A stretch of 60,000 nt of DNA from Apostichopus japonicus (GCF_037975245.1 NC_092564.1:11930484-11990483), one strand, 5' to 3'. Numbered from the stretch's first letter, positions 47,391 through 58,885 are shown. The notes: generated from the sequence alone by a model not told the origin. Numbers and translations: made by a program.

Positions 47391-47621
47391 TTTTACTCGA
47401 ATTTAAAAAAAAGGTAACTAATTCATTTATTTCATTTCATTTATTTATTTTTGTTCTATCTTAACATAAGTATGACATTTGACATAGAAGGAGATAAGAA
47501 ACAAAACTTGTGAAAGGAAGTGTACAAAAAAACCCTATAGGGCTTGTCGGGTAGTGACACTCCCTAAGAAACTTAATGTGGAAGACATCATGATTAGATT
47601 TTGGTTTCATTTAATCGATAG
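47391..47621. other. End of the SRP68 intron
   Basis: A short AT-rich stretch between the LINE tail and the SRP68 exon. The acceptor is TTTCATTTAATCGATAG. Nothing else was seen. Confidence 0.5.
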
Positions 47622-47700
47622 GTGGACGTAGAGGAATTGGACACTCTTGCGCAAGATATCAACGACTTGAAGTACTCTGCTCAGGTGGCCTCCATTCTAG
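47622..47700 (+). CDS. SRP68: SRP68, penultimate coding exon
   Basis: Signal recognition particle 68 kDa subunit, which with SRP72 binds the SRP RNA and helps target nascent secretory proteins to the ER. The 79-nt exon encodes VDVEELDTLAQDINDLKYSA and QVASIL, corresponding to the vertebrate segment with LPDVQELITQV and SLQAAAILDA. It begins at a codon boundary, and the donor GTATGT at 47701 leaves phase 1, completed as Asp by the next exon. The preceding exons were not found: upstream lies a LINE with a nested foldback element, so this intron is at least 9 kb. Confidence 0.85.
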
Positions 47701-48900
47701 GTATGTACTTATAATAATATAATAATAATCATAATAATAATAATCAATTTACTGTGTTTGGAAATAAACGTTTTGCTTGTTTGGATGAAGATTAAGGATT
47801 TATGTTTTTCAAAGGGCAAAATGCAAGATGGACTATATATGAAAGGATGAATACCAAAAACTTAAGAAAATAAATAGGGTTGGGGGAGGGGGAATCAGGC
47901 AGAGACCATCATGCTACTACCCTGTTAATTTTGTGTAGGACCCTGGTTAGTTTAAAAGGGAGAAATCCCTTTAGTACCCTTGAGTTTCTGAAAGGTTTCT
48001 TCTTTGGGATAACGGTGGAGAGACATATTGAAGTTCTCTTTTGGGTCTGATCGTCAGGAAAATGCAGATTAAACTGCCGAGTCCATTTGGAACCTGGGAA
48101 TTGAACCCTGCTACTGGAACAAATGTTTTCCATCAAAGCATAGACAATGATTCAGAGAAATATGGCATTTATATTAATAATCTGTTGTTTTCTTTCCCAA
48201 ATTTTTCTCTTTGGTTAAACAATGAGTGAAAAGATTAATTCAGTTGGAAGCAGCACCGCCCTTTTTCACCCCCTTTTTTTTGGGGGGGGGGGGTGGTGGA
48301 GAGACCTATTAGCCCTTATGGTCTGAAAATATTACCATAGGAGTATTGTAGTGGACAGGACAGAAAACAGTTATTTTTGCTCATAGCTGAATGTATGATG
48401 TCCAGGGATCACAAGGAAGTATAAAAAGCCCGATCAAAAATGCCGTTTTTTGTACTATCGAAATTTGGCAGAATAAAGAAATTGAAAGCCAAAATAAAAA
48501 GAGTTTATCTGGCCTTGTAGACTGCAATTGAACCAGTCTCTGTCTTCTCCAAACAATAGAAAGTGGGTATCCATTTCTGTTTGTGACAGCAACAACAAAA
48601 AATGACTGCAAATTATCAAGTTTTTGTAAATTTTCTCTATTCAGGGATTCAAATCTCAAACTCCACTCCAATATACCCCCCTACTTATGAACTGTCAGGT
48701 AGCTCAAGCTGACAAACTTACTACAAAGATGAGAAGAGGCATTATGTGGTTCCTAATTGAATGACATTTCTCACAATTAATTGAATTGACTTCCCCCACC
48801 CTCCGACTACTCTCACCCATAGAAAATACCCTCCACCCGAGAATACTTTAAAAAAAAAAAGGCCATGGCTTACCAAGAACCTCTGTGCATTTATTTTCAG
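47701..48900. other. Last SRP68 intron
   Basis: An ATA/AAT microsatellite starts at 47708. A T run and G run occur at about 48270-48295. The rest is AT-rich intron. It ends TTTATTTTCAG before the last exon. Confidence 0.6.
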
Positions 48901-49199
48901 ATTCCAATGAACCTTCCATCAGCAAAGGAATGGCGCAACTCGGTCTGAAGTACAATCAACCACTGGTGGAAAGGCTGGACCGGTACAACGCCAACCAGCC
49001 GGACCTTGCCGCCAAGCCCAACTTCACGGCATTCCCACTGGACTTAAAGCTGTCACCGTGCAAACTGCTCTTCTTTGACATAGTGCTGAACCATATAGAG
49101 TTTCCCTCCTTGGACGAGAAACTGAAACAGAATAAATCGGCCGCGCAGGGGGGTTTGGGTGGGTTCCTGCATGGATGGTGGAGTGGTGGTGAAAAGTAA
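48901..49199 (+). CDS. SRP68: SRP68, last coding exon (SRP72-binding C-terminus)
   Basis: It encodes about 99 residues ending at TAA (49197-49199). NQPLVERLDRYNANQPDL, FPLDLKLSPCKLLFFDIVLN and HIEFPSLDEKLKQ align block for block with the vertebrate SRP68 end (PLVERFETF, IPCKPLFFDLALNHVAFPPL EDKLEQ). The final GFLHGWWSGGEK replaces GYIKGIFGFRS. In the known complex this C-terminal region binds the TPR domain of SRP72. The frame joins the previous exon exactly. Base composition is more GC-rich than the surrounding DNA, as expected for a conserved exon. Confidence 0.95.
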
Positions 49200-51155
49200 C
49201 TCTAGATTTTCCAAGATGTCGGAAAAAGGATCGAAAGATCGCGTCTCTCTGGGATCAAATGCGATCCCCAGTGGGAAAGTCAGCAGGCGAATAGGAGTGA
49301 TATCTTTTACCAACCATGTTATTTTTCTTTTTTTACTCTCTTCTTTGGTCTTCGTTGTTACAGTACACATGTATGTGTTGGCATTATACAGTTACATGAT
49401 TATATCTGCATGTATTGCATGTCGTGGTTCCGGGTACATTCAGGTGAGGCACCCACAGATTGATATATCACATTTCATAAACATCCATCATAAGACCACA
49501 GGAATGACACACATCAGGTCAAATGGGTTAGTCCAGGTTATTTGGAACTTAATCTGCGTCCGTGAGGTCTTTTGTATACAAAAGCCAGTAGTATTTGGGA
49601 GGGCTCTCACTCTTCTCCTGCGTGTGCTGTTATCATCTTTTATTTAAGTTTTATTTGATTTTATCTGTTTTTTTAGTAGAGAAAACTACACCTTGTTGCA
49701 ATGCAAACACAAAGATGGGAGAAGGCCAAAAAGAATAACACTCACTTTTTTAACGTGACTTGGCAAAATGGGAATTGGAATTCTATATATTTGGATTTGG
49801 TGTTTGTGTGTTAATCTTGTTTAGAGAAAAAGAAGAAAAAACAGCATCTTTATTTGATGGGACTTAAAAGTTTTAAAAATGGGTTTCGGTTGTTGATTTC
49901 TTGGTCTACAAACATTGTGGTGCTTGACCAACTGACACTTTATGGGGGGATGTTAAGGTGACTGAATTTGATATTGGCAGGAGTTATGGATGGTAGTCGG
50001 AAGGACCAGGGGTGGGGGGGGGGTGGTGAGGCGAAGGATCGAGAAGGAGAAATGAAAGTGAAGAGGGAGAATCTTTGAATTGAATTTTCAGTTTGAAGTA
50101 GCACAGGTTTACTGATAAGGCTTTATTTAAAACTTTTTTTTTATTTGAAACTTTCAATAATGCACTCTTTGTGTATATAATTTGGGGTGTGGTAGTCGAA
50201 GCGGGGGGGGGGGGTGTGTGATTGAGACAGCAATGAAAGGGAGCAACCTTTCCACATATATGTTGTTTGTGCTATGGTAGTATCGTTTCCTTTTTCAAAC
50301 TGGAGGGCAAACAATGTAAAAATTAAGTTGTCTAAAATTAATTCAAAATCAGGTTTAGTTAATAAATGAAAGTTAAAGAAAATTTTATTGATGGTAGCAG
50401 GGGTGCCATGGTATTGTAAACTGAATAATCAATCAGCCATGGAAGGCCAACTCCTTTTTGTTGGGAACTTGTCGTCAAGCAAACCTATGAATTCAAGCCC
50501 TGTCTGGCTAAAGTAAGATGGGGTTATGATTTTTATCTAGGAGAAATCAATTCTTTTCCCCTCATGTTGAAATGGTCTTCCAAATGTTAAAAAAAATAAT
50601 GTCCAAAAAGAATGTACTGGTGTGAATTGGATAGCCACCTGGTGTGAAGTAAAAAGACCATAGGCTTATCCCATATGTACATGTGACTGCTTAGTATCAT
50701 TAAATAACTGCCCTCCAGGCTGATATTATAAATAATAGAAACATTATAGAAAATAACTGTCTGTTGTCACCCAACCATATCAATAGTAGATGCAGGTATC
50801 ACTAAGAATGTTTATGAAATATGTATTGCATGTTTTGATTAGTATTTGCATAATAATTTGATGAGGGATAACCTGTTTCTGGACAGGTAGTTGAAGGGTA
50901 TTAACTGTGGTGGGAGGGATGAAGGTATATCCTGTCCATAAACTGATTTGTCATTAAAAAAAAGAAGTTATTTCAGAGTATCACTCTTTTTTCTTCCTTT
51001 TTTTTCCTTCCTTTTGTAAAAGTATTGTAAAAGGAAAAGCAGAGGTTGAGTTTGAGCCAGGGACCTTGAGATGCAAAAGCAAAAGTCTTTACCACTAGAT
51101 CATTAGGTGAGCCTCTGGTTTCTAAAGCTTTACAAATATTTAAAGATCCTGCTGT
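49200..51155. other. SRP68 3' UTR and downstream DNA
   Basis: No other coding exon was supported. An open frame at 49159-49647 overlaps the SRP68 exon in another frame and is not credible as a gene. G runs occur near 50010-50025 and 50203-50213. The polyadenylation site is not identified with confidence. Confidence 0.5.
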
Positions 51156-51214
51156 TTGGACTTAGTCGTTTTTATAAAACATTTTCTCCACTACTCCTCC
51201 CCCGACTGCCGATT

Positions 51215-51350
51215 AGCTAGTCAGGGGGGGAGGGGTGGCGGCGAACTCCACTTGTCCGCGCGTGAACCTTGTCAGGGGGAGGGGTGGCGGCGAACTCCAC
51301 TTGTCCGCGCCTTTACCTTGTCAGGGAGGGGGGTGGTGACCTCACCTTGT
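51215..51350. repeat. GC-rich tandem repeat, about 56-bp unit
   Basis: GTCAGGGGGGAGGGGTGGCG, GCGAACTCCACTTGTCCGCG and CCTTGTC repeat twice, with a partial third copy. Adjacent text (CACCTT, CCACC) is C-rich to about 51.48 kb. Confidence 0.75.
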
Positions 51351-51484
51351 CCACACCTTCACCCCCTCTCAACTTCTCACCTCTCACCTTGGTACTCACC
51401 TTACCCACCTGTCAGGAGGAGGGGCCGCCCACCTTCGGGATTCACCTTATCCACTTGTCAGAACTCCTTTTGCAAATACTCACC

Positions 51485-51565
51485 TGGGACTTGAACCGAT
51501 GCAATCCAAACCAATCGCTTACTGAACGATGGAATAACCAATTACACCATTTCGGTTCCCTCTGG
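51485..51565 (-). repeat. tRNA-like sequence with A and B boxes
   Basis: On the minus strand, TGGTGTAATTGG (51538-51549) fits the A box and GGTTCAAGTCC (51487-51497) fits the B box at tRNA-like spacing. The stems do not close properly, so it is tRNA-derived (SINE head) rather than a tRNA gene. It differs from the units of the adjacent array. Confidence 0.6.
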
Positions 51566-51619
51566 AGGAACTTCGTTTCTTATATTTATACTTCCACTCC
51601 CTCCAGAGGGTAGAAAAGT

Positions 51620-52698
51620 AAAAGGCTCTGTCTGGACATTAACCGCAGACATGATGCTCTGTCTGGGAATCGAACCGGAGACATGGAGTTTGTCTGCCTC
51701 TCTCCAGTCCAGAGCACTACCAACTGCGCCACTAGAACTGTTGAGAATTAGTGCTCGTTTCTGATATTTAAACTTCAAAGTCCAGAAAGGAATCAGTGAA
51801 AGAGCAAAAATATAAAATGCACTGTCTGGGGTTCGAACCGGAGACATGGAGTTTGTCTGTCTCTCCAGTCCAGAGCACTACCATCTGCGCCACTAGAACT
51901 GTTGAGAATTAATGCTCGTTTCTAAAATTTAAACTTCAAAGTCCAGAAAGGAATCAGTAAAAGAGCAAAAAATCAAAATGCTCTGTCTGGGGTTCGAACC
52001 GGAGACATGGAGTTTGTCTGTCTCTCTCCAGTCCAGAGCACTACCAACTGCGCCACTAGAACTGTTGAGAATTAATGCTCGTTTCTAATATTTAAACTTC
52101 AAAGTCCAGAATGGAATCAGTAAAAGAGCAAAAATATAAAATGCACTGTCTCGGGTTCGAACCAGAGACATGGAGTTTGTCTGTTTCTCTCCAGTCCAGA
52201 GCACTACCAACTGCGCCACTAGAACTGTTGAGAATTAATGCTCGTTTCTAATATTTAAACTTCAAAGTCCAGAATGGAATCAGTAAAAGAGTAAAAATAT
52301 AAAATGCTGTCTCGGGTTCGAACCGGAGACATGGAGTTTGTCTGTCTCTCCAGTCCAGAGCACTACCAACTGCGCCACTAGAACTGTTGAGAATTAGTGC
52401 TCGTTTCTAATATTTAAAGTTCAAAGTCCAGAAAGGAATAAGTAAAAAAGCAAAAAATCAAAATGCTCTGACTGGGGATCGAACCGGAGACACAGAGTTT
52501 GTTTGCCTCTCTCCAGTCCAGAGCACTACCAACTGCGCCACTAGAACTGTTGAGAATTAGTGCTCGTTTCTAATATTTAAACTTCAAAGTCCAGAATGGA
52601 AGAAGGAAAAGAACAGAAAATCAAAATGCTCTGTCTGGGGATTGAACCGGAGACATGGAGTTTGTCTGTGTCTCTCCAGTCCAGAGCACTACCAACTG
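51620..52698 (-). repeat. Tandem array of tRNA-derived units, about 163-bp period, 7 copies
   Basis: B-box sequences (GGTTCGAACCC on the minus strand or close variants) occur at about 51667, 51831, 51991, 52154, 52314, 52477 and 52640. Each is paired with an A box (TGGCGCAGTTGG). The D arm can pair, but the T stem has mismatches and the anticodon arm is disturbed, so these are not normal tRNA genes. The spacer (TTAAATATTAGAAACGAGCA, CTTTACTGATTCC) is also conserved, so the whole SINE-like unit was tandemly amplified. Confidence 0.85.
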
Positions 52699-54013
52699 AC
52701 AATTGACAACTTGACAATTTGTATAGTAATCTTGACAAGAATAGTACCTGTGTCGGGGTTTTCCTGGACCTCTTAAAGGCCTTTGACACAATAGACCACA
52801 CAATTCTGCTTAATAAATTACACCGTTACGGCATAAGAGGAACCCCCCTAAATTGAATCGACAGTTACTTAGCAAATCGCTACCAATATACATGCTACAA
52901 AAATGCTCATTCCCAACCGGAGAGAATTAAATGTGGTGTGCCACAAGGCTCTATACTTGGTCAATTGCTTTTTATCCTATATGTAAATGACATTACCAAT
53001 GTTTCTGATAAAGTTAAAGTTGTTTTGTTTGCTGACGACACAAATATTTTCTTCGTATCACAATCGAGAACTTTATTTCATATTGAAGTATCAACTGAAT
53101 TAGACAAGTTCAGCGACTGGTTCGCTGGCAACAAATTATCATTGAATATTGATAAAACAAACTATATAGTTTTTAATACTTCTAAAAATTTTACATGGAA
53201 TGCTGATATTACTATGGGTGGTAAACGACTACAACAAGTCAATAGTACTAGATTTTTAGGCGTATATATAGATCATGAACTTAAATGGTGTGACCACATT
53301 ACAACTGTCTGTAAAAAAGTTGCAAAAAACACCGGTGTTTTAGCTAAGCTTAAGCATTATCTGCCACGACACATTTTAATGATTCTCTATCAGACATTAG
53401 TCCAGCCACATATTACGTATTGTTGTAACATATGGTCTGGTACTATCTGAATCCCATCTGTATTACACTGAAGAGAGCAGTCCGCCATATAACACATGCC
53501 AAACCACGGGACCACACAAATCCTCTTTTTAAGCGTTCTAATTTGTTAAAAACTGATGACATTATTAGGGTTAACCTTGCTACATTTGCTTATAAGGCAT
53601 GGAATGGACTGTTACCAAATGCTTTTAATGACTACTTAATATGTAACAGTGATATTCATCATTACAATACCAGATTTTCAGGCAATGCACATTGTAACAG
53701 GTATAATTCTACAATGGGGATGTTATCACTAAGGGCACGTACAATCAAAACATGGAATTCTCTATCAGACAATATTACAAATAAACCTTCTGCAAAATCA
53801 TTCAGAAGAAATTTTATTAAACAAATTATTGTATCTTATTAATTGAACATGTTCATTTTTTCTTATATATTAAGTTTCCTTTTTGCCTTTTCTTTACAGG
53901 GAGTCCTCTACTTTGTTAAACCATCTGAAGGTTTTTTAGAGGACTTCCTATCACATTGTATATATTCAAGTGATAAAACAAATAAATCAATCAATAAATC
54001 AATGAATCAATCA
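52699..54013 (+). mobile_element. 5'-truncated LINE inserted in the tRNA-like array
   Basis: The insertion is flanked by AACTG on both sides (52694-52698 and 54014-54018), splitting one array unit. It starts within the RT: VFLDLLKAFDTIDHTILL, then PQGSILGQLLFILYVNDI, catalytic VVLFADDTNIF, and C-terminal blocks RFLGVYIDHELKWCDHI and FKRSNLLKTDDIIRVN. An in-frame stop near 52855 and a frame change near 53440 make it inactive. The 3' tail is an AATCAATAA microsatellite. CR1/L2/Jockey-like. Confidence 0.9.
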
Positions 54014-54370
54014 AACTGCGCCACTAGAACTGTTGAGAATTAATATAAGTTTCTAATATTTAATCTTCACAACATTAGGAGGCAAATAAATAGAAAATCA
54101 AATGCATTCTCTGGTGTTTGAACTCAAGACAAGGAGTATGTCTCATTTCTTTCAGTTTATTGACAATTTCTTTGTACAAAACAATAATAAATATGCAAAA
54201 TTTTACAACATAACAACTGCGCCACAGTAACTGTTAATTGAGAAATGATAGGCTTTTCTAATATTTTAACTGCAAAATGAGGAAAAGAAATACCAAATTA
54301 ATACATCCTCTGGGAGTTGAATTCTAGACAGAGAGTTTGTCTTACATTTTAAGTACATAGTTATTTGATT
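54014..54370 (-). repeat. Remaining diverged copies of the tRNA-like array
   Basis: AACTGCGCCACTAGAACTGT resumes directly after the LINE. A second, more diverged unit follows (AACTGCGCCACAGTAACTGT near 54.21 kb). B-box text has decayed (TGTTTGAACTC, GAGTTGAATTC). Confidence 0.75.
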
Positions 54371-55003
54371 TGCTTTATTTTTTTTCACGTGCAAATATAC
54401 AATGTGAAAGGAAGTCTTCTATAAAGCGTACAATAGCCTAACAATGTAAAAGACTTAAACCAGAAAAGCATTTTTTGGACAATTGCTTCCCATCTGGCAA
54501 AGACATATCCCTAACAAACAGTAAACCAGCGTCGTAAAAGCTTTTTGTCATAAACAATGGCATTATCAAAAGCTTTTTGTCATAAACAATGGTATTATCA
54601 ATTCTAATAAAATTATTGGGATTTGCTCACCCAAGTCTTCCGAAGGTTTCTTAAAGGTAGCTAAGCTTACTCAAAACCATACAAATTTGTCCAATGAAGG
54701 TATTTTCAAATACAGCAAATATCCTGGTCATGAAAATTACAATTAAAAAGCAACTCTTTACCGGACGGCGACAGAGAGGAATGAAAAAAGAGCTTCCAAT
54801 ACCCCGTATTGGCATTATTACAATAACGCTTGACCCAAGAGGTTTTGAGAGCACCAACAAAGCTGTGAACATATATTATTTTTAAACCCCCCTTTTCAAT
54901 TGGGTTAATTAAACATAGTAAGTCTCCTTACTTTATCAGTTTTCCCGTTCGAAATAAATCAAAAATAGTAGGCTACTTTGGATCTTATCAATAAAATCTT
55001 TTG
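54371..55003. other. Intergenic DNA
   Basis: A short tandem duplication (AAAAGCTTTTTGTCATAAAC plus AATGG) lies at about 54.54-54.60 kb. No gene was recognised. Confidence 0.5.
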
Positions 55004-55024
55004 GAGGGCTAGGCAGATTCCTTT

Positions 55025-55163
55025 GGGACCACGTATCTCCCGAACGGAAGCAGATACGGACCTGGGAGTTGCAAATTTGGGCTCCTTAGCATAGGTTACC
55101 CACTGTTACGTCATTTGGACGAAATCGATTTTGAATCGATTTTTGGTCAGTTTTGGCAAAAAC
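55025..55163. repeat. Dispersed repeat, copy 1 (CTTTGGGACCACG family)
   Basis: CTTTGGGACCACGTATCTCC, GAACGGAAGCAGATA, GGGAGTTGCAAATTTGGGCT, TGTTACGTCATTTGG and CAGTTTTGGCAAAAACTG occur in the same order and orientation at 58.36-58.52 kb. These are two copies of one element end on either side of the nested MITE and LINE. Confidence 0.85.
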
Positions 55164-55627
55164 TGCAAATCAGTTTTTTTGCCCCCCACGCCCCCACACA
55201 ACACCCAATTCCAAAATAAACTTCAGATTCGTAATCAGCGTGTCGCGAACTACCAGAAAAGATACACATTTATTGCTTTTGCGACAAATAAATTTTCACC
55301 TCAAAGAAAAGTAATACCGAAAAACTTTTACGACGAACAAAGGTTATCAAACCTTTTGTTGTCCCTAAAAGATTTTCGGTTTTCTATTGTTCCTCTGAAG
55401 TTGCAAACTGAGCGAAATAAGTGTCATAAGAGGGTGCTCGACGCATCTTGCCAGTGATACGTGATTTCAAAGCAGTCAAATCAAACCTTTGTTTGTCATC
55501 TTGAATTTTATCTTGACATTTATGAATAAATGGGTCAGTTTTGGCAAAAACTGCAAGAGGTGTGCACCCCTTAGGCCTACGTGATTTTTAGGTGAAAAAA
55601 AACATTTGTCGCAAAGGCGATCAATGT

Positions 55628-55658
<31 letters not shown>

Positions 55659-58155
55659 GACTTATAATGCGCACACACCACTCAAAGAATGTTCATGGCG
55701 CAAATGACAATGAGAAATGATACAAATAATACAGAAAAATACAAAACAATGACAGAAGAAAAACTTAATGGTACAAGATTATATAAAAGCTTTTGTCATT
55801 AAGTGGGATTTTATGCTCTTCTTAAAGTTAGAGAGAGTAGATGTTTTTCTGATTTTTAAGGGAAGTTGGTTCCATAAGCGAGGGGCAGAAACAATAAATG
55901 ACCTATCCCCCCAAGAATGTTTGGACTTAATTTCAGATAATAAAAATTGAGAGCTGGATCTTAGATTACGAGAGGGGACATAAATATGTAATAAGTCAGA
56001 AATATACATTGGACCATGTCCTTTAAGTGATTTATAAACAATAAGGAGAATTTTATACATAATACGATATTTTACAGGTAGCCAGTGCAGGTTTTTTAAG
56101 ACAGGGTGGATATGACAATGCTTATGAGAATGAGTTACAATGCGTGCAGCTGAGTTTTGGATTAATTGGAGTCTATGAATCTGTTCATGTGGAAGACCGA
56201 GGAGTAAGGAATTGCCCATATCCAACCTTGAAGTGATAAAAGAATGTACAATTTGTTCAGTTGCCTTATCATTTAAATAGTTTCGCAATTTGTAGATGCC
56301 TCTGAGATGAAATGCAGCAGAACTTGTTATTTTGGAAATGTGGCGTTTCATAGACATATTGGAATCGAAAATTACACCAAGATTACGCGCATGAGTGGAA
56401 GGGCGAACCTGAACATTACCAATTGATATGAATGGAATATTAATTTTAGCAAGCTGATGACAAGAACCAAAAAGCAAAAACTCAGTTTTTTCTTCATTAA
56501 GCTTCAAAAAATTACGTCTCATCCACAAACGGATATCATTGATGCAACTCTCAAGGCATCTGATGGCTTTAACACTCTCATCTTGAGAAGGACTGAAATC
56601 AATGTAAATCTGGGTATCGTCTGCATAAACGTGATATGAAATATTGTGCTTCACCAAAATTCTACGAATTGGAAGTGTATAAATAGGGAACCACTGAGGT
56701 CCAAGGACTGAACCCTGTGGAACTGAATAATCCATGTATACAGGATTGGATAATTCATCCCCAATACAAACATATTGAGGTCGTCTGTTTAAGTAAGAGT
56801 TGCACCACTCCAGAGCAACAGCATCAATACCCACGAAACTATTCAAACGCGAAAGCAGAATTTCATGGTCCACAGTGTCGAATGCGGCACTCAAGTCTAA
56901 AAGGACCATAGCCACTATTCTACCATATCCATTTCAGAAAGTATATCACTGCTTACTCGAAGTAGAGCAGTCTCAATACCATGGTTAGCCCTATAAGCAG
57001 ATTGAAATGGATCATAGACATCATTGGTATTCATATGATCAGTAATGCGACTAGAAATAATGCGTTCAATAGTTTTCCCCAAGAATTTTAGGTTTGCCAC
57101 TGGTCTGTAATTCTTAAAACTTTCTTTATCTAAGCCATCTTTCTTAAGAAGTGGCCGAATATGTGCAACCTTAAGGCTATCAGGAAAAACACCTCGTTGA
57201 ATGGATTTGTTAATGATAATAGATATATATGGCACAATCACAGTTATACATTTCTTAAGCAAGTATGTAGGCAATGGGTCAAGTTCACAAGACTTTGAAG
57301 GTGAATTCATAATAACATTATTAACTTCTTGAGTATTTGTAAGACGAAATAAAGATAATTTTGAAATGAGTTTTTCTTCCTTCTGAAATTCAGAAGAATC
57401 TTCCAGAGAGTCAGTAATAAATGATTTACGTATAGTTTCAATTTTCTGAAGAAAAAAGTCTGAAAAGTTATTTGCAAGAGCATTATTTGAGACAGATGTT
57501 GGAAGAACAGTGTTTCTTGATCTATGTAGAAGACTGTTTACTATTTTAAATAGTTTCTTTTGATCACCTGTGCACAAATCTACTTGAGCAGAGAAATATT
57601 CTATCTTGGCATGTCGGATCAAGTTGTTGACAATATTCCGTTGCTTGCAATACTCTTGGTGGTCAACCTCGAGCCGTGAATTCATCCATTTTCTTTCATG
57701 CTGGCGACGAATTTTTCGTGCTGAGCGGATTTCATCAGAGAACCAAGGACTGGATGGTCTTACTCGAAGAGTTTTTATCTTTACAGGTGCATGTCGATCC
57801 AAGGTGTCTCGTAAAATTGATTCATAAAGATTTACACAGGTATCCAAATCTTGATATTCAAAGTGAGAATCAGCGAAAGCGGAGCAAATATCAGCAGAAT
57901 AATTGACTAGGTCTAAAGCCTTCAGATTACGAGTTTTAATCGTAACTGAGGGTAAAGGAGGCTTTTGAAGATTCAGGTTGCATGAAAGAGCATAATGATC
58001 TGATAAGCCTGGTAAAACACAAATATCAGAAAGCAAGGTGTATCTTTTCTGGTAGTTCGCGACACGCTGATTACCCTACGAATCTGAAGTTTATTTTGGA
58101 ATTGGGTGTTGTGTGGGCGTGCAGGGGGGGGGGGGGCAAAAAAAAAACCTGATTT
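55164..58155. mobile_element. MITE-like inverted-repeat element split by a LINE
   Basis: The left arm (about 55164-55305: AAATCAG, T run, C run, ACGCCCACACAACACCCAAT-like, GTGTCGCGAACTACCAGAAA, AGATACAC, then TTTTGCGACAAAT and TTTTCACCT) recurs inverted as the right arm. The right arm is cut in two by the LINE: 55590-55630 and 58038-58155. Without the LINE the element would be about 0.6 kb. No transposase was seen. Confidence 0.75.
55631..58037 (-). mobile_element. Young 5'-truncated L2/CR1-type LINE
   Basis: Two long minus-strand frames (58036-56915 and 56915-55779) together cover about 750 residues: endonuclease end with LSDHYAL, then the linker, then RT blocks NYRPVANLKFLGKTIERII, AMVLLDLSAAFDTVDHEILL, VPQGSVLGP, catalytic HVYADDTQIY, and the C-terminal tail (NLHWLPVKYRIMYKI, RLWNQLPLKIR). 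A single frameshift near 56920 separates the two frames, and no other stop breaks them. The tail is a (TTA)n run (55631-55660). GTGTA flanks both sides (55626-55630, 58038-58042), a fitting target duplication. Confidence 0.9.
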
Positions 58156-58354
58156 ATGATTTATGAAAAAAATAGAAATCATATAAACAAACAGCCTTTC
58201 CCGGTCAGATAATTACACGAAATTGGTGTATAACAAAGACAAGGGTGTTTTCCACTCCAAGTCTAATTTTAATGTCGATGGGTGTTCAGAGAGGACAAGT
58301 GAGGGGGCTGAAAGAGGGGGTTTTCCAAATTGTGCACTTATAAAGAACACGTAT
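58156..58354. other. Spacer between MITE and repeat copy
   Basis: No feature was recognised. Confidence 0.4.
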
Positions 58355-58364
58355 TTCTATCGGG

Positions 58365-58540
58365 TCCTTTGGGACCACGTATCTCCCGAACGGAAGCAGA
58401 TATGGACCTGGGAGTTGCAAATTTGGGCTCCTGAGCATCGGTTAACCCCTGTTACGTCATTTGGGCGAAATCGATTTAGGATCGATTTTTGGTCAGTTTT
58501 GGCAAAAACTGCAAATCAGGTTTTTTTCCCCCACGCCCCC
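58365..58540. repeat. Dispersed repeat, copy 2 (CTTTGGGACCACG family)
   Basis: Direct-orientation copy of the repeat at about 55.03-55.16 kb, with a few substitutions. It also ends with CAGTTTTGGCAAAAACTG, a T run and CCCCACGCCCCC. Confidence 0.85.
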
Positions 58541-58597
58541 AACAAACTTATATAGCAATAAACAGACAAATATTTGCGGATGAACAAAACCGCGTCC

Positions 58598-58885
58598 AAA
58601 ACTAGGCGCGTATCCAGGGGGCGTTGGGGGCGCGCCCCACGGGTAAGAAAAAGAGGAGAGAAAAAAAAGAGGAGAAAAAAGAGGGGAAAAAAGAGGGGGA
58701 AAAAGAGGAGGAGGAGAGGAAGGAAGGGAAAAGAAAAAGAAGAAAGAGAGAAAGGGAGGGAGTAATAGAAAAACGCCAAGACATCGGGAAGAGAACGAGG
58801 AACAGTGACATCATTATAGCGCTGATCCCTATTATAAACACACGGTAGCCAGTGACGGATCGAGGATTTCGGAAGGGGCGTGCAC
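58598..58885. mobile_element. GC-ended repeat with long polypurine tract, copy 2
   Basis: AGGCGCGTATCCAGGGGGCG, a polypurine tract of about 120 nt (58645-58765), GAACAGTGACATCAT and GCCAGTGACGGATCGAGGAT with AAGGGGCGTG. It has the same order as the copy at 29.4-29.7 kb. Open frames through the tract are low-complexity artefacts. Confidence 0.7.

Noticed and set aside
49159-49647. A 162-codon frame overlapping the SRP68 last exon
   Set aside because: It overlaps the well-supported SRP68 exon in another frame and runs into the 3' UTR. No family was recognised.
51620-52698. A cluster of true tRNA genes
   Set aside because: A and B boxes are present, but the T stem has mismatches, the anticodon arm cannot be drawn properly and the spacers are as conserved as the tRNA-like part. 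This is a tRNA-derived repeat array.
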